Shown: one piece after another, positions 30,779-36,264 of the stretch | Layout of the letters: every line of letters starts with the position of its first letter | How positions within the stretch are numbered: position 1 is the first letter of the stretch | Origin: Spirochaetia bacterium UBA6919 | Lineage (GTDB): Bacteria; Spirochaetota; UBA6919 | DNA: 36,264 nucleotides | Assembly (NCBI GenBank): GCA_002450905.1 | Contig: DKAT01000046.1 | Location: 4,558 to 40,821 of the forward strand | Reading direction: 5' to 3' | The notes under the pieces: generated by a model | Database searches by the model: none | What the model was told of the DNA's origin: nothing | Seen by the model: the letters and a program-made list of their open reading frames with translations, nothing else | Program-made: the position numbers and the translations under genes

Positions 30779-32803
30779 TTATTTTTCAATTTTCTGCAAC
30801 TCAGTATAAATATATTGCAATTTTTTGAAGAGTTCACCATACTCCTGATACTTGTTCTTGTCTTCTGTTAATATACCCAGGGTTCCTGAGGTGTCCTTTA
30901 CAGATGTGATAAGGTTATCAATAGTATCCTCTACGAAAGATATTTTATGATTAATGTTTCGCGGTATTTCTTTGAGTTTAATGGATTTTTCCAGATCTTC
31001 CCCTCGGGCTTTAGCAGTATGCATCAGATCAAAACAATCCTGGAGAGCCATAACCTGATCAAATGGAACCTCATCAAGTGTACTGAACATGGGATTACGT
31101 TTTAAGTATTGATATTTATCATCGATTTTTTTATCAAGATGTGGTATAAGTTTGTTTCCCTCAGAGAAATTATCATTGAAACAGCTAGTGAGAATTGTGA
31201 TGCTGGAGATCAGGTCACCAAGTATCCGGATATATGAGCTATAATCCTTTGTTGTGGAATATGAGACTTTTTTTTGTGGTGTAGTCTGAGGAGACATTTC
31301 TTTAATTTCTTTCTTGGTTTCTGGAAGGGCTGATTTGGGTTTATCCTTGTCTTTCCCCTGGAATATAGATAGAAATTTGGCTAATAAACTATCTCTTTTC
31401 TTTCTAAAGAGATCATCAAAATATATTCTGCCCCGATCATCTATGTGGTATATCATATAATAATCTTTGCTACTGTAATAATCCTGGAAGTGATCAGCTA
31501 TTAGGGTATTTAAAAGGATTTTAATACGTCGTTTTAACTCAGGAATATATCCTGTAAAGTAATCTATTTTTTTTAGTATTTCTTCGCGTTCAGAAAAATA
31601 ATCGTAAAAAGAATTTAGGTTATATTCAAAATCTATGGATACAATTTCATTATCCATATCGTTTTTAATTTGATCAAAGATTAGCTTTAATGAGATTTTA
31701 CCTGTCTCTCCTTCTGATGAAGAGTAATTTTTAGTTTCTTTTAAGGATTTATCAAGAAATGGTATCCAGTTTACATATATCCATGCGATGAAATAAATAA
31801 GATGCCCCGATCTCAGGCTGTGATTTTCAGTTAAGGGAAGGCTATATGCAATATGTTCAAAAATAGTTAGTATTTTAAAAATAGGTACAAAACTTTCTGA
31901 TATTAATTTAAAAAATAGCCCTTCATTAATGATTTCACTTGTTGGGTTTGTGATGGGCTGAGAATTTTCCGGGTCTTTTTGAATGAAATGAATATCAGTC
32001 CATCGAAAGATATAGTCAAAATGATTCGATAGGCTTGTAATAATCCCTTTCAGACTGTAATTAAAGGATTGTTCAATGGGAATATACGGTGGGAAGTCAT
32101 TATTTATACCGAAAAGTAGTGTAGACCAGGAGTTTTCGATAATTTTGGAGCGATAGTAGTTATTACCATAAATCATAGATCTTTTGGGTTTAGGGAAGAT
32201 TGAGACATTTAGGAAGGGGTCTGATCTTTGGATTTTTTCATTCCTACTGCCTGAAATAATGTCCCATAGCTTGATAAAGAAACTTGTTTGTGAAATATAG
32301 TGTGCTGAGGAGAGTTTTTTTTTAAAAATCTGTATATCACTGTCGTTATATTGGTAGAAGTCCCAGAAGACATCATTATTGTATAATTTGGCTTCAGCAG
32401 ATAGTTTAAATAGGATATCATTAATAGATTGGAGGTCATAGATAATTGACAGATTATCCTTTAGCTTACTGATTGTTTCTGTCTTGCTTGCCAGAATATT
32501 ATTTTTAATCTGTCTATCTTTGTTTTGGCGATCTTTTTGAAGAGTGGAAGATAATTTTAAGAGGATATTACTTGTTTTTTTTTCCTGAATTTCTTCTTCG
32601 TCTAATTCTTTATCTTCATGATTGACAGCCAGATCTTGTGAGAAGACGAGGTCTACCAATTTTTCTTTTAATTCCAAATCTGTATATTTTTTAAATTCAG
32701 GTAAGGATCTGGCTTTTTGGAATAGGAAATCGAGATTGGTTTCAATAGGTTTATGGGAATCGGTATTTTTATCTTCCGATTGATTATTTTGTTCATCATT
32801 CAT
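30779..32803 (-). CDS. Large cytosolic protein of unknown function
   Basis: The 674-residue product has no signal peptide or membrane helix strong enough to call. The first 30 residues are acidic and Asn/Gln-rich. Residues 30-130 are charged helices (EEEIQEKKTSN). The middle is rich in aromatic residues (Phe, Tyr, Trp, Ile). A short low-complexity Lys/Pro/Thr linker (about 495-525, SALPETKKE ... TTPQKKVSY) separates a C-terminal helical domain with coiled-coil character. The ATG at 32803 was chosen; four codons of TTG-initiated extension upstream have no ribosome site, but neither does the ATG. No family recognised. Nearby genes are argH downstream and a hybrid kinase upstream on the same strand. 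Confidence 0.7.
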   Translation of the reverse strand: MNDEQNNQSEDKNTDSHKPIETNLDFLFQKARSLPEFKKYTDLELKEKLVDLVFSQDLAVNHEDKELDEEEIQEKKTSNILLKLSSTLQKDRQNKDRQIKNNILASKTETISKLKDNLSIIYDLQSINDILFKLSAEAKLYNNDVFWDFYQYNDSDIQIFKKKLSSAHYISQTSFFIKLWDIISGSRNEKIQRSDPFLNVSIFPKPKRSMIYGNNYYRSKIIENSWSTLLFGINNDFPPYIPIEQSFNYSLKGIITSLSNHFDYIFRWTDIHFIQKDPENSQPITNPTSEIINEGLFFKLISESFVPIFKILTIFEHIAYSLPLTENHSLRSGHLIYFIAWIYVNWIPFLDKSLKETKNYSSSEGETGKISLKLIFDQIKNDMDNEIVSIDFEYNLNSFYDYFSEREEILKKIDYFTGYIPELKRRIKILLNTLIADHFQDYYSSKDYYMIYHIDDRGRIYFDDLFRKKRDSLLAKFLSIFQGKDKDKPKSALPETKKEIKEMSPQTTPQKKVSYSTTKDYSSYIRILGDLISSITILTSCFNDNFSEGNKLIPHLDKKIDDKYQYLKRNPMFSTLDEVPFDQVMALQDCFDLMHTAKARGEDLEKSIKLKEIPRNINHKISFVEDTIDNLITSVKDTSGTLGILTEDKNKYQEYGELFKKLQYIYTELQKIEK

Positions 32804-32934
32804 AAATAACAACAATAATTTGCAACGTATTTAATTTTAAAATAAGTCCAAGGGATTAGTGTAAATTAAAATGATATAATTAACTTGTTTTGTCAACTAT
32901 TTGTTCAGAGAATTAAATATTTTTTATAAATGGG

Positions 32935-35580
32935 TTATTTAGAATTATTAATCCATTGGTCGATTAAATCTAATAGTTCTTTCATTTTGAGAGGTTTGTT
33001 TAAAAATGCATCTATACCAAAATTATGATGATTATTTTTCATTTCATCGGGGATTGAAGCAGAAATACCAATAATTGGTACCCTGTTTGTTGTTTGACGG
33101 GTGTCTTCTATGGTTCGAATCGCCTTAGTAATTTGTATACCGTCCATACCAGGGAGGTGAATATCCATGAGGATGAAATCAAAATTTTCATTGGAGAACA
33201 GATCGATGGCTTCCTGTCCATTTTCAGCTATGAAGACTGAGTGCCCGATGCTTTCTAAATTAAATAGGGATAATTTCTGATTAATTTTATTATCTTCAAC
33301 GAGCAATATTTTGAAGTTTTCTTTATTTTTTATAAAATGTTTTGTAATCATTTCATTTATTTTATAGGAAGTAACCTCAGAATAGAGATTAGCAAGGGAG
33401 ATGAGTAGTTCATACTGCTTTATTGGTTTCATGAGATAGTGAGATACATAAAGACTTTTTGTAATGATAGTTTTTTTCTTTTCATAGGAGGAAATTAAAA
33501 ATATTATACGAGTTTGTTTAGCATAGTCAAGGGATTGTAATTTATTAATAAAATGCTCTGTATCGATGTCAAGAATATTAGTATCGAAGATAACAAGGGG
33601 TAGTGATTTGTTATATTTATCGTAATAATCTTTTAATATAATTTGAGCCGATTCACAGGTTTCTGCATAACTAATATTCATATGCCATGATGTAAGAAGA
33701 TCAGTTAATACCTTGCGATTGGTGTTGTTCTGATCCATTATAAGGATGGAAGTATCTTTCAATTGTTTGAGAGCATTAATTTTGTGTTTATCATCGATGA
33801 TAGGCCCCAGTTGTAAACAGGTGGTAAAATAAAAAACACTCCCCTTGCCAATTTCACTCTTAACCCATATTTCCCCATCCATGAGGTGAACAAGTTCTCG
33901 TGCTATTGCAAGACCAAGTCCTGTGCCTCCATAATGTCTTGACATTGAATTATCAGCCTGGGTGAAGGACTGGAAAATATCTTCTAATTTATCTTCTTGT
34001 ATCCCAATTCCTGTATCACTAAGAGAAAAATATAAATTAACCCTATCATTTTGAATACAGCATGGTTCATCAGATTGTGTATCTATTTTTTCGATGTTTA
34101 AAATGATCTCACCGTGTTGTGTAAACTTGAGTGCATTGCTGACAAGGTTATTAATAATTTGTTTTAATTTCTCTTTATCGCCAATCAGGGAATCCGGGAC
34201 ATCGTAGTCGATATGTGTGATCAGTTCAATATCTTTGGTATTGAGTGCATAGGAAAATGATTTCATAACATCACCAATGGAATCTCTGAGTGAGAATGGG
34301 GATAGATAGAGTTCCAATTTCCCAGCTTCAATTTTTGAATAATCTAAGATATCATTTAAGAGGTGTAGAAGAGAATATGCTGATGTTTTTACCATGCTTA
34401 AGTATTCCAGCTGTTCATTATCCAGATTTGTAGTGAGGGCAAGTTCTGTCATACCAATTATACCATTCATTGGTGTTCTGATTTCATGGCTCATATTTGC
34501 AAGGAACATACTTTTTGCTTTATTTGCCTTTTCAGCCTCATCTTTAGCTATTTCTAATTCTTCAAACATTTTTTTACGTTCAGAAATATCAGTACGAATG
34601 GCAATAAATTGGACAGGTTTTCCTAAATCACCTATGAAAGGTACAATAGTAGTATCGACCCAGTATAATGTCCCATTCTTAGCCTTATTTCTTATTTCAC
34701 CCTTCCACACTTGCCCACTCAAAATAGTTTGCCAGAGATCTTTCATAAATTCTTTAGAGTGATAGGCAGAATTAATAATACGATGATCTTGACCCAGAAG
34801 CTCAGCCCTTGAATATTTTGAGATTTCACAGAATTTATCATTCACATATTGAATAATCCCACGATGATCAGTGATCGCAACAATAGAATGTTCATCCAGA
34901 GCATATTTCAGATTCGATAATTCTTTCAAGATCTTCTGGAGTTCATTTTTTGAGGTGAAGGTATTGAAAATAGTTTCAATTGAACCAATAAACTGTTCAT
35001 GACCTGAATAATTGACCACATCACCACTTAAGAAAATAGGGATGATGGTTTGATCATTTTTATATATTTTCGTAGATAAGTATGAAATAGAGGATTTTTT
35101 TTGAAACGATGTGCGAAGCATATTTAGAAGATATGGACTTTCTTCCTTAGGAAATAACTTCAAGATAGATTTTCCAATAATATCTTTATGAGAATGGCCA
35201 GTTAATTCACAGAATCTTGCATTACAGAAATAGAGTATTTCGTTATTTTCAACAATAAACGTGGCTGATTTCTCAGCACCCATATAATTATCCAGGAGGG
35301 ATTGTGATAGGGTAAGAGATTCATTGAGTTCCCTATTCTTTTGAATATCTTTTACTAAACGACGATTGATCAGCACATATATAACAGGGCTCGAAATAAT
35401 TGTGAGTAGGAGAGAATCGATAAGATTCATGTATATCCCTTGTTGTCCTGGAAATAAATAATCGAGGACAAACATCACAAGGAGTTCTGCCAGAAAGATA
35501 ATAACGATTATAAGTGCTATGAATCCTATTGGGTTATTAAACAACGCAAGAGGTTTTAATACATTTTTTTTGGAAATCAC
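32935..35580 (-). CDS. Hybrid sensor histidine kinase (2 TM, 2 PAS, HisKA, HATPase, 2 REC)
   Basis: The 881-residue protein has two N-terminal membrane helices (about 18-40 and 52-71), PAS domains at about 95-205 and 220-335 (the second ends FIAIRTDISERK), HisKA with His365 in NMSHEIRTPMNG, and a HATPase with NNLVSNALKF, DTGIGI and GGTGLGLAIA (550-559). Two receiver domains follow. REC1 (610-735) keeps the acceptor Asp666 and Lys718 but has MDQN in place of the usual acidic pair. REC2 (755-880) is canonical: Glu762/Asp763, Asp806 in LMDIHLPGMDG, Lys862. No Hpt domain is present, so phosphotransfer to a separate Hpt protein is likely. The start codon is GTG at 35580, without a good ribosome site. 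No partner gene is adjacent. Confidence 0.92.
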   Translation of the reverse strand: MISKKNVLKPLALFNNPIGFIALIIVIIFLAELLVMFVLDYLFPGQQGIYMNLIDSLLLTIISSPVIYVLINRRLVKDIQKNRELNESLTLSQSLLDNYMGAEKSATFIVENNEILYFCNARFCELTGHSHKDIIGKSILKLFPKEESPYLLNMLRTSFQKKSSISYLSTKIYKNDQTIIPIFLSGDVVNYSGHEQFIGSIETIFNTFTSKNELQKILKELSNLKYALDEHSIVAITDHRGIIQYVNDKFCEISKYSRAELLGQDHRIINSAYHSKEFMKDLWQTILSGQVWKGEIRNKAKNGTLYWVDTTIVPFIGDLGKPVQFIAIRTDISERKKMFEELEIAKDEAEKANKAKSMFLANMSHEIRTPMNGIIGMTELALTTNLDNEQLEYLSMVKTSAYSLLHLLNDILDYSKIEAGKLELYLSPFSLRDSIGDVMKSFSYALNTKDIELITHIDYDVPDSLIGDKEKLKQIINNLVSNALKFTQHGEIILNIEKIDTQSDEPCCIQNDRVNLYFSLSDTGIGIQEDKLEDIFQSFTQADNSMSRHYGGTGLGLAIARELVHLMDGEIWVKSEIGKGSVFYFTTCLQLGPIIDDKHKINALKQLKDTSILIMDQNNTNRKVLTDLLTSWHMNISYAETCESAQIILKDYYDKYNKSLPLVIFDTNILDIDTEHFINKLQSLDYAKQTRIIFLISSYEKKKTIITKSLYVSHYLMKPIKQYELLISLANLYSEVTSYKINEMITKHFIKNKENFKILLVEDNKINQKLSLFNLESIGHSVFIAENGQEAIDLFSNENFDFILMDIHLPGMDGIQITKAIRTIEDTRQTTNRVPIIGISASIPDEMKNNHHNFGIDAFLNKPLKMKELLDLIDQWINNSK

Positions 35581-35904
35581 AAAAACAAACTCTAATAATT
35601 TTAATAAAATTGATACTAATCTAAATTTTATGGAGTATAAATCAAGATTTTAATTCTAATGAACATTTTTAACAGAATAACACACCAAACAATACTTCTA
35701 TATGATTTATGATAAAATTATAATATTTGATACCATTCAAGATAAATAATTTTTCTAATAGGATCAAATCATTTTTCTGTGATACAAAGAAATTCAAATA
35801 TAATTTATGGAAATCCTTAATGGATATAAACAATCAAAGAAAGTTCTTTTCAAATAGATATAATATCATTATCTTTCATCAATTATATAAGCGGAGGTAT
35901 TATT
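35581..35904. other. Intergenic region between divergent hybrid kinase and ilvD
   Basis: These 324 very AT-rich bases separate divergent genes. Contents: a TATAAT at 35859-35864 that could be the ilvD -10 (start near 35871) although no good -35 is present, and a GGAGG ribosome site at 35893-35897. TTTTATGGAGTATAA at 35626-35640 is a 15-base match to the leader at 16934-16948. No T-box-like leader or leucine/valine-rich leader peptide was recognised. Confidence 0.5.
35859..35864 (+). promoter_or_regulatory. Possible -10 element of the ilvD promoter
   Basis: A perfect TATAAT lies 40 bases before the ilvD start. Transcription from it would give a leader of about 34 bases. The -35 region (around 35836-35841) does not resemble TTGACA, and such hexamers are common in this AT-rich DNA, so support is weak. 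Confidence 0.3.
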
Positions 35905-36264
35905 TTGAGAAGTGATACAATTAAAAAGGGTTTTGAGCGGGCTCCCCATCGTAGTCTGTTGAAGGCTTGTGGAATTAAAGATGAGGATTTTGATAAGCCA
36001 TTTATTGCGGTGGCTAATTCATATATAGATATTATTCCTGGTCATGTCCATCTACAAGAGTTTGGAAAGATTGTTAAGGATATAATCAGACAATCAGGTG
36101 GAGTTCCATTTGAATTTAATACCATAGGTGTAGATGATGGCATAGCTATGGGCCACTCAGGTATGAAATATTCTTTACCAAGCAGGGAAATTATAGCAGA
36201 TAGTCTGGAAGCTGTGGTTCAGGCACATCGATTTGACGGATTGATTTGTATAACCAATTGTGAC
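35905..36264 (+). CDS. ilvD: Dihydroxy-acid dehydratase, N-terminal part (3' end outside window)
   Basis: IlvD dehydrates dihydroxy acids in valine, isoleucine and leucine synthesis using an Fe-S cluster. The 120 codons in view start with TTG at 35905, 7 bases after GGAGG, and read RSDTIKKGFERAPHRSLLKA, the standard N-terminus. GHVHLQEF (usual PGHxHL), FNTIGVDDGIAMGHSGMKYS, LPSREIIADS and a terminal TNCD supply the Fe-S ligand Cys region. The window ends inside the gene. The TTG start fits translation limited relative to an ATG start. Confidence 0.94.
   Translation, partial: MRSDTIKKGFERAPHRSLLKACGIKDEDFDKPFIAVANSYIDIIPGHVHLQEFGKIVKDIIRQSGGVPFEFNTIGVDDGIAMGHSGMKYSLPSREIIADSLEAVVQAHRFDGLICITNCD

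Noticed and set aside
35727..35915. 62-codon open frame before ilvD
   Set aside because: No ribosome site or motif, AT-rich, and it overlaps the ilvD start and ribosome site in another frame.

Overview
The window is a low-GC chromosomal segment that reads as a free-living spirochaete. The strongest lineage signal is a periplasmic flagellin of the FlaB type at 28185-29057 (minus), which keeps the SASMWFHIGANMDQR-like core and QILVQSGTAML tail typical of spirochaete flagellins. A Rho-N/DUF4912 protein, many short-leader lipoproteins and a rpmF-plsX-fab-rnc cluster are compatible with this. Two genes run off the edges: the 3' end of ppc on the left and the 5' end of ilvD on the right. No phage, transposase, CRISPR array or integrase was seen.

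Layout. 1-4710: ppc 3' end, an orphan six-helix membrane histidine kinase, then a TPR protein closely followed by a GalT-like (HIT superfamily) nucleotidyltransferase. 5030-6964: a promoter, two tandem paralogous short-chain dehydrogenases, a TusA-like protein of unusually high GC and a GC-rich terminator-like hairpin. 7029-8437: a tandemly duplicated exported protein family (one two-module copy, one single-module copy) with a shared 45-nt leader. 8788-14366 (minus): a tight operon running periplasmic binding lipoprotein, membrane class III nucleotide cyclase, gamma-glutamyltransferase, pyrF. 14578-15872: an unknown 143-aa protein translationally coupled to a voltage-gated-type K+ channel with a zinc-ribbon tail; nadD converges on it. 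16641-16762: a strong promoter and a CAU-anticodon tRNA. 16955-20311: zinc-ribbon coiled-coil protein, Rho-N/DUF4912 protein and a short RNase R-family exonuclease. 20445-22831: exported protein, diheme cytochrome c, lipoprotein. 23241-28148: rpmF-plsX-fabD-fabG-fabF-rnc, lacking the acpP gene that normally sits between fabG and fabF. 28185-35580 (minus): flaB, argH, a 674-aa protein of unknown function and a large hybrid histidine kinase. 35905-end: ilvD.

Metabolically the segment suggests a heterotroph able to make its own pyrimidines, arginine, branched-chain amino acids and fatty acids, with anaplerotic PEP carboxylase, some c-type cytochrome electron transport and gamma-glutamyl peptide use. 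Signalling is prominent: two histidine kinases without adjacent response regulator genes and one membrane cyclase paired with a binding lipoprotein.

The most unusual things are (i) a 27-nt palindromic element found three times, always between genes, with two copies identical but inverted; (ii) the duplicated exported family; (iii) the binding-protein/cyclase/GGT operon; (iv) the coupled 143-aa protein and zinc-ribbon K+ channel. All functional statements come from reading motifs by eye; no database search was possible.
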